Assembly (NCBI RefSeq): GCF_000247695.1
Contig: NW_004624751.1
Coordinates: 28,647,201 to 28,711,200, forward strand
Reading direction: 5' to 3'
Source of the DNA: Heterocephalus glaber
Taxonomy: Eukaryota; Chordata; Mammalia; Rodentia; Bathyergidae
DNA: 64,000 nt
In this document: piece after piece, positions 24,010 to 35,080 of the stretch
Layout of the letters: every line of letters begins with the position of its first letter
How positions within the stretch are numbered: the first letter of the stretch is position 1
Translations under genes and position numbers: made by a program
The notes under the pieces: generated by a model
What the model saw: the letters and a program-made list of their open reading frames with translations, nothing else
Database searches by the model: none
What the model was told of the DNA's origin: nothing

Positions 24010-25390
24010 ATTTTCTTTAACAAATGTATTTTGGATACAGCTTTTGTTCCAGGTACTCTATTAGGCTCTGAGGATAGAAGAGAGAAAAAAGATAGTTAAA
24101 ATTGCTATTTTCATTTTGCTTATGGTGAAAAGTTAATAAAAAGTTAAAATAATAAAAATAATTTCAGATTTTAACCAGTACTATAAAGGAAGCCAACAGC
24201 ATTGGTTATCAGAACTTTAGATAGAATGGTCTTGGAAGAAAGTAGCAGTAGGCCAGAAACCTGAAAGATTACAAAGAAGGAACTAAGGAAGAATACAAAG
24301 AAGAAAGTTCCGAGAGAGAACGGCATGACAACACTAAGGTTGGCTCAATAGAAACAAACAAACAAAAATCCACTGTGAGGGCTGTGTAGTAAGTTGTGTG
24401 AGGGTGAGGTTGGCAGGGGTCGTGGGGTGTTGTGTTATGTTGTGGAAATAAGGTTTGGGAGTTTGGACCTTAGTAATAAAGGGGCCATAGGAAGATTTTA
24501 ATTAGGGCAGTAAAGTGGTTAAATACGTTTTCTAAAAGTGTTCCAATTATTGTTTTGAAACTGCATTGTGGAAGGAAAACAGAAGGAAATGAAAGTTGTT
24601 CAGAATCATTATGGTAGTTCAGGTGAGAGCTAAAGGTCACTTGGACTGAGAAGTGACAGTGAGATGGAGCAAAATGAATAGTCCGTGATATATTATTGGC
24701 AAGGCAGACTTGACAGATGAGAAGAGAGAAACAAGGATGACTTTAGGGTTGGGGTTGCATTACAAGGTGCACAGTAGTGCTATTTGCAGGTAGGATGGGG
24801 AAAAGGAGAAGCAAATTTTCATGCGGAAAGTGAATTCCTTTTGACATGTGCCCATGTGGAAACATCAAAGAGGCAGTTGGTTACACAAATCTGGAGCAGC
24901 TCAGAGGAAGAAAGTATTAAACACATATAAAGTTGGAAGTCATATTCACCTAATACTTACTATTTTAAAATTCTGGAAGATAAACACTAGAAAGTAAAAG
25001 AAAAAGACTTAGGAATTGAACTCTGAGGCTTAGTACCATAAAGAAAGCATGGAAACCAAAAAATTCAAGAAATGAAGCTGAAAAAGAGTAAGCAGACAGG
25101 TAACAGGAAAATGAAGGGGATATGGTGTTTTGGGGATCAAAGATGAGAGGAGGAGAAAAAGACTAATCATGTCCAGTGCTTCCAAGAAGTCAAATTAGAC
25201 AGGCCAGAGACACCTTCTTTTATTGGCAAGATGGAGGTTGTCCGTGATCCTGACAACTCCAGTTCTGTGGTGCTAAGGATAAAATTAGACTGGGATGGAT
25301 TAAAGAGTCCCAAGGTGGTGAGAAACAGTGAATATAGACAAGTATTTCAAGAAATTTTTCAGTACAAGAAAACAGAATAGGATTCAGGTG
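24010..25390 (-). mobile_element. L2 LINE relic (antisense)
   Basis: 'ttgttccaggtactctatta', 'ggctctgaggatagaagaga', 'ggagtttggaccttagtaat', 'attagggcagtaaagtgg' and 'tatggtagttcaggtgagag' keep the order of antisense L2. The right third is weak. No reading frame survives. Confidence 0.6.
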
Positions 25391-25395
25391 GCAGA

Positions 25396-25481
25396 GATAC
25401 GAAGCATGTAAGTGTGTAAGTGCGTAAGTGTATGTGTGCCAGTATGTGTGTGTCAGTATGTGTGTGTGTGTGTGTGTGTAA
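25396..25481. repeat. Imperfect (TG)n / (AAGTGTGT)n tract
   Basis: A compound tract of 'aagtgtgt', 'cagtatgtgtgtg' and pure TG. The 14-bp unit cagtatgtgtgtgt is nearly tandem. Confidence 0.85.
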
Positions 25482-25489
25482 GATTAAAG

Positions 25490-26432
25490 GACCAGTCCAA
25501 AAGTTTTTACCAAAGGACCAGTTTAAGATGAAGCCTTACAAAAGCATAGGCAACCTTAGCATTTAATTTATTTAATTCTGAGTATTTGATTTTTTTTGCT
25601 AAAATTTGATTCTTTTCCATGGCACAGACACCAGGAGTGGACATCTTAGGTGGTGTGTGGAAATCTCTAGGTGACTGCATTTTCTTGCAACTTTTTCTGA
25701 TATTTGTCTGAGAACACAAGGTCATATGGAAAACAGGGATGAGTTCATCAGACTTTAGTGCTTGAGAAAGAAATTTCCACAAGAAGGGAATTTAATAGAG
25801 GGAATTAGATGCTTATAAAATTTGGAGTGGGGAAGGAAGCTGACAAATTATTGGTTCAAAAGTCACATGGCATTGTATGGTTGCAATCAGGTAACCATTG
25901 CTGCCACCCGCCCATGAAATTGGTGATGTGTCAGCAGAATGGTTGGTCAGTTCCAAAATTCATATCTTTCAGATATAACTATCCTCATTCCTGGTTGGCA
26001 GGCAGAAGTGAGTCTGTAACATGGGGTTACAGAGGAATTTCTGAGGCTGCTGACAGGTAGCTGTTCTAGCTCCAGCAGTAGTAGCAGCGCAGATGGGGTT
26101 GGAGCATCCAGGGCTGAGGGGCAGACCCTTGCCAAGTGAAGGAGTGGCCAGACCATGAAATGTTCCAAAAGCAGACATTAATAGAACAGCATGGAATGTA
26201 ACTCAGCATACCTCAGAGATCATACCACCTTTGTTTTCTAATCCACCTTCCAAATATCTCATAAGTACATAGTTTAGGAGAACTTAATTGACATCCTGAA
26301 CACTTACTATAAAGAAATCTCAGTAGTGTAGTTTTAGCTTTCCATTATAGAGGGTGAGTGAAATCTCAGGCCTGTAGAATGCACCCAAGAAATTAATTTG
26401 CATGAGCCCCTGAATCTAACTGACAGCACAGG
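25490..26432. other. Intergenic, nothing recognised
   Basis: Open frames of 69-91 codons occur on both strands (for example 25507-25782 minus), but none resembles a known protein. Confidence 0.4.
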
Positions 26433-26433
26433 G

Positions 26434-26486
26434 GGGAGGCAGAGAGAGAGAGAGGGAGAGAGAGAGAGAGAGAGAGGCAGAGAGAG
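26434..26486. repeat. (GA)n microsatellite, left block
   Basis: GA/GGGA purine tract directly left of a B1-ID SINE. Confidence 0.9.
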
Positions 26487-26489
26487 AGA

Positions 26490-26668
26490 ACCTGGGTGAG
26501 GTGTCACAGGCGTATAATCTCAGGTACTCAGGAGGCTGAAGCAGGAGGATCATTAGTTTGAGCCAAGAATGGACAACTTGCAAGGTTCTGTCTCTCAAAA
26601 TTTTAAAAGGGGAGATAGGTTGATGTTGGGGATGTAGATCAGCACTTGATGTGTTAAATCCTCAGTAT
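26490..26668 (+). mobile_element. B1-ID composite SINE between GA tracts
   Basis: B1 part: 'cctgggtgaggtgtcacagg', 'aggaggctgaagcaggagg', 'ggttctgtctctcaaaat'. ID-like part: 'gatgttggggatgtagatca' and 'taaatcctcagtattgggc'. 'ggcagagagagag'-type sequence lies on both sides, as if the SINE landed in, or duplicated, a GA-rich target. Confidence 0.75.
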
Positions 26669-26704
26669 TGGGCAGAGAGAGAGAGGGAGAGAGAGAGAGA
26701 GAGA
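26669..26704. repeat. (GA)n microsatellite, right block
   Basis: GA/GGGA tract, a second copy of the purine block left of the SINE. Confidence 0.9.
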
Positions 26705-26992
26705 AGACAGAGACAAGAAAGAGTCAGAGAAAGGGAATGCAGAGAAACTATACTAATAATGCTAACAAAATTCAATAGGATAATAAATTAAATGTCCATA
26801 AAAAAGAAGTTATTGGATCAGTTATCATACATGTGTCCAATAAAATACATCAATAATGGTGATTCACGTGTATAAGAATTTATTCATTCGACAAACTTCA
26901 TTATGCTCTCCATCTATGGCAATGCATATATAAGATGCATTATTAAAGTTGAAAGACTCAAAATATGGCATAATATATGACACAAAATATAA

Positions 26993-27053
26993 TCCTCCTG
27001 CCTCAGCTTCCCAGAGTGAAGAGATTATAGGCATGTACCATCTTATCTGGTTC
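26993..27053 (-). mobile_element. B1 fragment (antisense)
   Basis: 'tcctcctgcctcagcttccc' and 'attataggcatgtaccat' are the complement of the B1 left half. Confidence 0.7.
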
Positions 27054-27540
27054 TTTTCTAAATCAGACTAAATCAGTCTCTTTTTCTCCTTTTTTCAATT
27101 CCTAGTCTCTTCTCAGATATTAACAATACCTAAATTTAAGTAATTTACAGTTTTTTGAACAAAAACTGCAAAGGTGTCATTTTCCTCTATTATTTGTTAC
27201 TTAAATGAAATATTAAATATTTCTTTGTCCTTGTATATAGCTCTTAAATATTTTTCAAGGATATTTTTTGATTTAAAATCACTCCTGCTATCTACCAATC
27301 TTAAATTATGTATCATTAACTTTATCAAAGAAAGTTTAACCTTGTTTGTAAATATGAATATTTTAGCTCTTGAAATCTTTCTTCCTGGAGTGTACCATAT
27401 CCCACCAAAGAAAATATGTTAAATTATTATCTCAGGAAAGCTTTCAACAGAACCAAATTATTCTCTGCCCACCCTTTCTTGTTCTTCGTAACCTACAACA
27501 ACTTAATCCTTGCCCTGAATGATTACTCAATAATTATTTT

Positions 27541-27660
27541 GTGGGAGACTGGAAGATTGCCCGGGGCCCCTCCGCCTGCATGTCTGGCCCTGTCGCTAAC
27601 CTGGAGCGCTGGTTGAGGGAGAAGATGAGCTGCAGTTGCTAGTGGTGACTCAGGGGGTCA
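27541..27660. other. Isolated GC-richer patch, unidentified
   Basis: An abrupt ~110-bp patch ('cccggggcccctccgcctgc', 'cctggagcgctggttgaggg') inside AT-rich DNA. It has a short frame beginning at an ATG (about 27581) that stops after 20 codons. The shift in composition would fit a processed-pseudogene or transposon fragment, but I recognise neither. Confidence 0.4.
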
Positions 27661-27872
27661 TTTGCCCGAAGGTTTCAGATGTATGAAACAGTATTTAAAG
27701 GCAAGAGTTGGAAAGAGACATTCTGGATTCAGCTGGAAGCATAGGAAACATATATCATCCTTCGTGGTAGCTCACAGAACATGAAGAATGGTTTCGATCT
27801 TAGGAGAGTTCACAAACTTCTGTACAACCATCAGTTTGTGCCTTAAACAGGCCAGTTACCAAGTTAATTCTT

Positions 27873-27977
27873 TTTTTCTTTTTTTTTTTCTTTTTCTTTT
27901 GTTGGTACCGGGGATCAAACTCTGGTCCTTGAGCTTGCGCAGCAGGCGGCGAAACCACTAAGCTAAATCCCCGGCCC
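27873..27977 (-). mobile_element. ID-type SINE with perfect 15-bp target duplication
   Basis: Antisense ID core: 'ggtaccggggatcaaactct', 'cggcgaaaccactaagct' and 'aaatccccggccc'. The perfect direct repeat accaagttaattctt occurs at 27858-27872 and 27978-27992, indicating a fairly recent L1-mediated insertion. Confidence 0.95.
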
Positions 27978-27992
27978 ACCAAGTTAATTCTT

Positions 27993-30335
27993 ATGGGCAT
28001 TCTTCTTACTTCACAACTTCTCATCTATCTGAAACTCAGATATCTGTAGTTTTCCATTTTTATGCTATACAAACTGATATGCACTGGGAATGATATGGGA
28101 AAGTATGTAGTGTTCAGAAATAGAATGTCCAGAAAAATGAAGATATCAAGATAAAAATTACTGTTATGTATACATAAGTTGAAAAGGTTGCCAATTAGAA
28201 CATGGCATTTGTGGCTTTCGAACTAGGTTCCTTCTTAAATACAAGCGTTACATTAATGATTATGGCAGTCTAAATAAACAGTATCACTGGAGTCGAAAAA
28301 AACAATTTAAATCTGAGTAAAAGGGTGAAACATGTTGCAGATCCACAATGACTGGTGGAAGATAATCTCGAGCAGGCTGATTGGTAGTGAGATTTTAGGA
28401 AATGGGATAGCAAGAGATTGAATAAAATGTAAGCAAAAATAAGAGAACTACAGAAACAGATAAGAGATGAGATTTATTTCAATAGGGCCAGAATGTTCAA
28501 AAAGTAGACAGTGTGATAAAATTTTATAACACAAGATTTACATACTTTATATAAAACTAAATTTACTTGAATAGCCTTAGGATCTCAGTAAATTAATAGA
28601 ACAATAAATATAAGTCACTTTTATCTGCCAGTTCTACTAGGTTTCTAGACATGGATAAGTAGATGTTCTGGAACTCAACTTCACAGTATCTATTTATTAG
28701 ACTCTAACTCAACATTAACAGATCTCAGACTCTATAATTAGCATTCATAAACCATTAACATAACAAGTTCTGAATTGGTTTACAGGATTTGAATATCCAT
28801 GACACTGTCTGTACTCTTACAGAACTATAAATTTTTGTCTGGCACATAATTATCTGACTCCCAAAATTCTATCTCATACTTAATTGCACATATGTATATG
28901 TTTGTGTTGTGTAATTGAATACAGTAAGCGATGTCATAATTGCAATGGGTATTTATTCACAATAAATATCCACAACTAAAGTAAAAAAAAATTACTCCAT
29001 AAAACTGGAAAATGGAAAAAAGCACCTAGAAAAGGCATAAAATTAAGTGGTAACCAGAATATCAAGACAGAAAAAAATAAAGCAAAAATTTCACCTCAGA
29101 AGCCCAAGACTGTTTTCATTTCTGTGTAAATTTGTGATTAAATTTTTAGCATCATATATATGTAGGAAGAATGACTGTTGATATTTTTCATTTTTATCTA
29201 CCATATCCCACTTTAAAAGAAATTGAATTATCCGGAGAACTGAACTTTTCCATGTGAGACACCACAGAGAAATTAAACAAGTATAGAAACTAAAAACAGT
29301 GATATGGCGTAATTATGAAAACCTAGAGAAGAGGCATTGCAAGTACAAATTGATTATAGACTTTAATCTTATTTGTTGTGACATTTAGGGGAGAAAGCTT
29401 TAGAAAGGAACAGCAGGGAAATGTTCACATGCTATCTTATTCCTGTGATCCTATTTTTACTAGTTTCATTGGAGAATTTCATATATTATTATAATTATTC
29501 TAAAGCTCAATGACAATTTTAAGACAACTGTCTGGGAACTCAGCATTCCTAGAATGAATGTAAAGTAATGAAAGATGAATGCACAGGATGGGAATTTTAT
29601 TCACTAAGCTCTCATCCTCAGAACTGCGACAGCTATCCACAGTGGCCTGGAGATTGTCACAACTTCAATGTCTGTTTCCTCACTGGGAGGGGGGAAGATA
29701 ATGATACTTACCTATCTGCTGGACATGGTAAGAGAATTAATTAACATTTGGGAAGGGCTTTGAGATCCCTGGATGAAAGATACTTGGTCAATGTAAAGTG
29801 TTATTATGATGTGGTAATAGTTTTTATTACTGAGATATTAAATATATGAGATTCTATTTCCCTACAGATTTTATGGTGGGCGTGCACTATGGGTTGCATA
29901 TCAAATGGATTAAAATAAAATGAGCTTTAAAAAATAAAATAAAATGAACTTCATGTTTGTTTTTAATTTAGTTTACAGTGATACATGAGTCAGGAATCTG
30001 GTTCTATATTTCTGTATTTCTATTCCTGACACTTAAATTTAACTTAAAAAAAAATGTCTAATAGTGAGGTTCTATTGTGTAAACCAATGATACTCCAGCA
30101 AGCCATTTACTCAGAAGTTTCATGGAGACACTTAGCGCTGAGGTGAACACACTGCTAGAACAAGCTGTGGGGCAGTTACTCCTGGAAAAAGCAAAACTCA
30201 ATGTTCAGAGGTTTGAATGGCTCAGCGTCCTGTCTTCTCGTAATCCTTGCACTTATATCCATCTTTTACAGAAGACTATGTGGCATACTGGAGAGAATAA
30301 GTGTGAAGAAGTTTGAGGTTATGGGATGGGACTTT
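27993..30335. other. Intergenic; MIR3-like remnant near 29640-29830
   Basis: Largely unrecognised AT-rich DNA. Around 29670-29800, 'tctgtttcctcactgggagg', 'gggaagggctttgagatccc' and 'tggatgaaagatacttgg' resemble a MIR3/L3-type relic on the plus strand. No gene. Confidence 0.45.
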
Positions 30336-30351
30336 AAGAATTTCACAGGAA

Positions 30352-30439
30352 TGGGGCGGGGATTTAGCTCCGTGGTTCTGGCGTCTGCCTCGCAAACACA
30401 AGGTCCCAAGTTCAATCCCCGGTACCAAAAAAAAAAAAA
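30352..30439 (+). mobile_element. ID-type SINE with perfect 16-bp target duplication
   Basis: Sense core: 'ggcggggatttagctccgtg', 'gtctgcctcgcaaacacaag', 'aagttcaatccccggtacc' and an A-tail of about 14. aagaatttcacaggaa is repeated exactly at 30336-30351 and 30440-30455. With its intact boxes this is among the youngest insertions here. Confidence 0.95.
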
Positions 30440-30455
30440 AAGAATTTCACAGGAA

Positions 30456-31404
30456 GAGCCTTAACTACAGCAGAGGTAAAATGACATGGACTAATAAAAA
30501 CTAATAAAAATCTTACCTGTAAGTTTATTTGGATTTTTAAAAATCCAGAAATGAGGAATGGAGGGAACATAAATACTATAAACTTGCATTAATATAAAAT
30601 ATTTCAAATTAAGGGTATTCTCAATGCTTGAAGGAACTATTCTATATATAAATATTTTGGGGTTTATGATTCAGTGTTCCATTCTTGTGAATCCATGTTT
30701 TATAATAGTATTATTAATGTAGATGTTGTGTGAAAAACATGAGGTGTGAACAAATATTCAGTGAATGTGTACATAAAAATAGTTTATTAGAGTAAAAGAT
30801 ATATTGCCATTAATCTTTCTCAAAACTCCCCATTGTCTTGAGCACACTAATCCCTTCATTCTGGTCACTTTCCAAAGCAGTTATGGAAGTCTTCTTTACT
30901 GAATGTCTTTACCATTGTGATAAAAATTTGAGTGAATGCTGCTGCCAAGAGCCATCCAACAGAAAGGCAGACTTGTAAACATTTTGCAGTATATCCTTGT
31001 CTACCTTAGTCACCAGAAATGGCACTATATGATTTCTGGCTTTTCCCCAAAGTCAAAATTACTGTGAAAGGTAAATGTCTTGAAATCATTCAGGATATAG
31101 AAGCAGCCAGGGCAGTGTAACTAAAGATAGGAAAGAGGATTTCCATAACTGCTTCAGAAAGTGGAAAGCAAAATGGGATATGTGTGCTTAAAGTGAAGGG
31201 GGTATTTTGAGGACAATTAATGGCAATCTGTCTTTTACTGTAAAAATTTATTTTTAAGAATATTTAAGCAGTTACCTTACTTTTTGATCATATGTGGTCT
31301 CTACAAATCCTTTTGAAAAGAATCATGGCTTTTCTTGTTAATCTGAGTGATTGGAAAGAGAAAGCTATATCCTTTTATACAATTTTGTCTCATTTGTGCA
31401 TCAC
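30456..31404. other. Intergenic, nothing recognised
   Basis: AT-rich DNA with no gene or clear repeat. Confidence 0.45.
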
Positions 31405-31414
31405 AAACCAAATG

Positions 31415-31482
31415 GTTTTTTTTTTTTTTTTTGGTACCAGGGATCAAACTTGGGACCTTGTGCTTGCGAGGCAGGTGCTGAT
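31415..31482 (-). mobile_element. 5'-truncated ID-type SINE
   Basis: Only the tail-proximal part of the antisense ID is present ('ggtaccagggatcaaacttg', 'gcttgcgaggcaggtgctg'). The A-box end is missing. The flanking repeat aaaccaaatg occurs at 31405-31414 and 31483-31492, so the truncation happened at insertion. Confidence 0.9.
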
Positions 31483-31492
31483 AAACCAAATG

Positions 31493-32039
31493 TAATATTC
31501 TAGGAATTTTTAGAAATAACAAAAATACTATTGAACCCTAATTAACTAAAATATTTCAACAGATGTGAAATAATCACTTACAGGTAAGAAAATTGAGAAG
31601 TTTAGTTTAAACGTGGGAAACAGATCATTTGTCACAGATAAGGTGCCCATAATCAAAGAAGTAAAATAAAATATCCCAATAGTTTATTTAAATCAGAAAG
31701 AGAAAAAGAACTCAATTTCCACTACATCAGGAGAATTTGATCTGTGAACTCTGAAAATGACATTTGTTGCATTACTTCTTGGGAAAGTCATCAAATTACA
31801 CAAATTTTCATCACGCTTGTGTTCTTAAACATCATCAGTTTACAAGGTATTTTGAAGAAGTTGAAGTAGAAAATGGAGATCAAGTTAACTTCCTTGCAAG
31901 CAGAGGGCTAGGTCATGAAAATGCTTTGAAGAGTTAGTCTCAGTTCTTTTTTGTTTGGTTGGTTTTTTACAATTTTTGAGAAAAACTAAGGCATTTACAA
32001 TTTAATTTGTGCACCGAACTTCTAGTTATTTAAAGACGG
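31493..32039. other. Intergenic, nothing recognised
   Basis: No gene or repeat that I can support. Confidence 0.45.
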
Positions 32040-32745
32040 CTTTTATTTATTGAGGGAAAATATACAAATCATAAAGCTTGCTATTTCACCAGTTTCTAGT
32101 GTATAATTCAGCAGCATTAAGTATATTCACAATATTGTACAACTGTTTCCGCTATCCATCTCTGTAACTTTTTTACCTTTCTAGTGGAAATCCACACCCA
32201 GCAAATGATAACCTCTCATATCCCCAATTTTTGTTACTTTTCTCTTGTTTGTGGGACAGAATACTTGACACCCAAAGTTAAGGGGGAAAAAGTTTATTTA
32301 GCTCACAGTTTGTAGAGGTTTTAACCATAATCAGCTGGCTCCAAGGCAAGGTGGATGGCATTGTAGAGGAGAAACTATTCATGCCAAGTAGAAGGCAGCA
32401 CAGCAAGCAAGCAAGGGACAAGACGAGCCTCTTTCTGTCACTTACATTGTAGCCAGGCTACCAGGATTGAGGCAATGCCAAACCAATCAGTGGACTGACT
32501 TAGTAATCATCCACCCTTAGTCCTGGCACCCTTGTTCTTAGCATTGTACCATGAATCAGTCATACACTCTAGATTCAGCCACCTTTGAAAAAAACCCACC
32601 TATGCCTACTTTAGACTTTAGGGGAATTCTAGACACAAGCCGTAACACCCTGCCCAGTTTTTGTAACCCATGTTCTAAGTTCCATCTTCTTGGATTTGCC
32701 TACTTTTGAGTGGAATCATATACTCTTTACACTTCTGATTTTTTC
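32040..32745 (-). mobile_element. L1 3' end (antisense), split by a DNA element
   Basis: The left part (32040-32231: 'gtgtataattcagcagcat', 'aagtatattcacaatattgt', 'acaactgtttccgctatcc') and right part (32656-32745: 'tcttcttggatttgcctact', 'tgagtggaatcatatactc') are consecutive pieces of an antisense old L1 3' region. The element at 32232-32655 interrupts them. The pieces meet around cccaattt / cccagttt, a plausible 8-bp duplication with one mismatch. Confidence 0.65.
32232..32655 (+). mobile_element. Probable hAT-type non-autonomous element, copy 1 (URR1-like)
   Basis: A ~420-bp unit running from 'gttacttttctcttg' to 'caagccgtaacaccc', with internal landmarks 'agtttatttagctcacagtt', 'ggctccaaggcaaggtgg', 'gccaggctaccagg' and 'ttcagccacctttgaaaa'. 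A second copy lies at 32926-33350. It resembles a rodent repeat I know as URR1 (hAT-Charlie group); that family name is tentative. The likely 8-bp duplication fits hAT. Confidence 0.6.
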
Positions 32746-32749
32746 AGGG

Positions 32750-32845
32750 TTTTTTTCTTTTTTTTATGTGTGATGCTGAGATGAACCCATGGACTTGCAC
32801 ATGCTAGGAAAGCCCAGTACAGCTGAGCCACACTCCCAGGATCTT
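32750..32845 (-). mobile_element. Diverged ID-related SINE (antisense)
   Basis: 'gtgtgatgctgagatgaacc', 'ggacttgcacatgctaggaa' and 'agctgagccacactcccagg' follow the antisense ID/tRNA-like layout with many changes, so it is older than most ID copies in the window. Confidence 0.6.
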
Positions 32846-32925
32846 CCTCCCATTAAAAAAATAATAAAACAACTACCCTAATATTACTGGCCATATGGAA
32901 AAACTGTAGGCCCAGTTTAGACTCT

Positions 32926-33350
32926 GTGATAGTTACTTTTCTCATTGTTGAGATAAAATAACCAACACACCAAGTTAAAGGAGGAATGGTTTATTTGGCT
33001 CACAGTTTGTACAGGTTTCAGTTCATAGTTGGCTGGCTCTGAGGCAAGGTGGCATGGCAGAGGGGCATCATAGAGGAGAAATAGTTCGTGTCAGGTAGAA
33101 GGCAGAATGCAGCAAGGCAGCAAGCAGCAAGAGACAAGCAGGGACTCTCTTTTTTGTCTCTTATATATTATCCAGGCTACCCACCCTTAGGACGGGTAGC
33201 ACTCACACCCAGTGTGGGGCAGCCTTAATCTAGCATCACATGGTGAATCTAAACCAGCATCACATTCTTGATCCCAGCATCATACATGGATCCAGCCACC
33301 TCTGAAAAAAGTCCCACCTATGACAGCATGATACAAGCCATAACAGACTC
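32926..33350 (+). mobile_element. Probable hAT-type non-autonomous element, copy 2 (URR1-like)
   Basis: Same family and strand as the copy at 32232-32655: 'gatagttacttttctcattg', 'ggtttatttggctcacagtt', 'ggctggctctgaggcaagg', 'tggatccagccacctctgaa', 'atacaagccataacagac'. It differs from copy 1 by substitutions and several internal indels, so the pair is more likely two insertions or an old duplication than a recent one. Confidence 0.6.
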
Positions 33351-34120
33351 ACTTTATCTCTGGAATTTTCTTATCTCCCACACAATCCTCATGGACACTT
33401 TCAGTCTGGAATAAAAAAGGAATTGTGCTCTGAGGGAATATACTTAAAGTAAACAAGAAAAGTTTGGATTTCTAAATGCAGTGTTAGCAATACAACTAGA
33501 ATATACTAGTGACTGATACTAGGCTTCTAATTGTGAGCTCTTGTAAGGGTAAATTTGCCTAAATTGCTTTGAATATGCTGTTATGTTCACCCATTAAAGA
33601 TATTTTGAAAAGTTAGTAAACTATTTAATCATTAAGCCTACTTATCATGTGCCCAACTTTTGCAAAGCATGGATACTCAAATATTATGTTTAGTCATGGT
33701 CAATTTTTTTTCTCATTATTTATATACTGTGTTGTCTTGCTTTTATTCTATTTTGCTTTTTTCTTTAATGTTGCTGTGAATTGGGATTTTTTTGTGTTGT
33801 GAAACTAAGAAAGCAAAGTCAAATGGCACATATATCCAAATGGGATTATTAGCCCAAATAATTAGAACTCCAGATATAGGACAGCTGCCACAGCAGTCAG
33901 ATTCAGTGAAGTCTTTCTTCCTGGTGTACTTCCTAGGGTATCTGCTTCATTTGGTGCCCTTTGCAACATGACTGCAAAATATCTGCCAAAAGCACATTGG
34001 GACAACATTCCTTCACTCTACTGGAGAGAAAGTGAGAACCTGTACCTCTCTCTGGGCATTCTAAATAAATAAATGCTCTTTTCAGGTCATTTCAGGTTAT
34101 TTTCAGGCCAGATATTTGTT
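33351..34120. other. Intergenic, nothing recognised
   Basis: AT-rich DNA, no gene or repeat that I can name. Confidence 0.45.
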
Positions 34121-34126
34121 TGTTTG

Positions 34127-34220
34127 GGTTTTTTTTTTTTTTTTTTTTTTTTTGGTACCTGAGATTGAACTCAGGACCTTGTGCAGGTGGGGGTACCACT
34201 GCGCTAAATCCCTGCCTGGA
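34127..34220 (-). mobile_element. ID-type SINE with long T-run
   Basis: About 25 T (complement of the A-tail), then 'ggtacctgagattgaactca' and 'ccactgcgctaaatccctgc'. A short internal deletion removes part of the region usually reading 'gcttgcaaggc'. Confidence 0.85.
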
Positions 34221-34952
34221 GGTCAGACATTATCATATATGAAAAAAGCAGATATGATAAATGAAGATGACCATAACACTAAGTGAATGTGCTCACCAGC
34301 TTGAGGCAATGAAGATGTGTCTCTGAAGAGAACTCAGCTTTCCCTAGAGTATCTAGGCTATTATTCTAAAGTCATTCTGGGAAGTTAGGAGTGTGTCATT
34401 AAGGTACACAGGCAGGTCCACCACAGTATGACTCCTTGTCACAGCCTGTGAATATAATTCAAATATTCTCAAATTAGAAAAAAATCACATTGGGGAATAT
34501 ATGACAGTTCTCAGGTTCAATATTTCAACTACGTATCTATTTGTTTAATACAAATAAAGCTTTACCACACAAATTTTAATTGCTTAATTTAGAAATCTTG
34601 GAAGACAATGGCATAGTAAATGGCATAGTGAACACAACAGAGGACTCTTATTTATTTTCTTGTTGTCAGGTGATATGAAAAGTAAAATGTCTGAGAAGGC
34701 ACAGTTTGTCTCTACAAATATCACTTCTACTTAACTGGTGCTTTTAATCCATATTTCTAGCATAGGAGCACTTTCTTCTAATAAAATAGAAAAAACAAAA
34801 ATTATACATAAATCAAAGAATTTACTTGGCTTAATTGTAGTAGAAAATCTTGAACAACATTCTACTCTTCTCTCCTTTCACTGGTCATTAGTCTTTATAT
34901 TTCTGCAGTTAAAATGAGAAAAGCCATGGCCATCCAAAAATCTGGATTCTGC
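34221..34952. other. Intergenic, nothing recognised
   Basis: No gene or repeat that I can support. Confidence 0.45.
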
Positions 34953-35080
34953 TGGGGTAATGTAGTACATGCCTATAATCCTAGAATTCTGAAAAACTGA
35001 GATAGAAAGATCACAAATTCAAGCCTAGCCTGGACAATTTAGTGACTTGATGAGACCCTTGAGAGAGAGAGAGAGAAACC
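34953..35080 (+). mobile_element. B1 SINE, diverged
   Basis: 'ctgctggggtaatgtagtac', 'atgcctataatcctagaatt', 'caagcctagcctggacaatt' and 'gatgagacccttgagag' follow B1, ending in a short (GA)n. Confidence 0.75.

Noticed and set aside
26209..26226. Tigger-like terminal sequence (agcatacctcagagat)
   Set aside because: Only about 16 bases match and no further mariner-type sequence follows.
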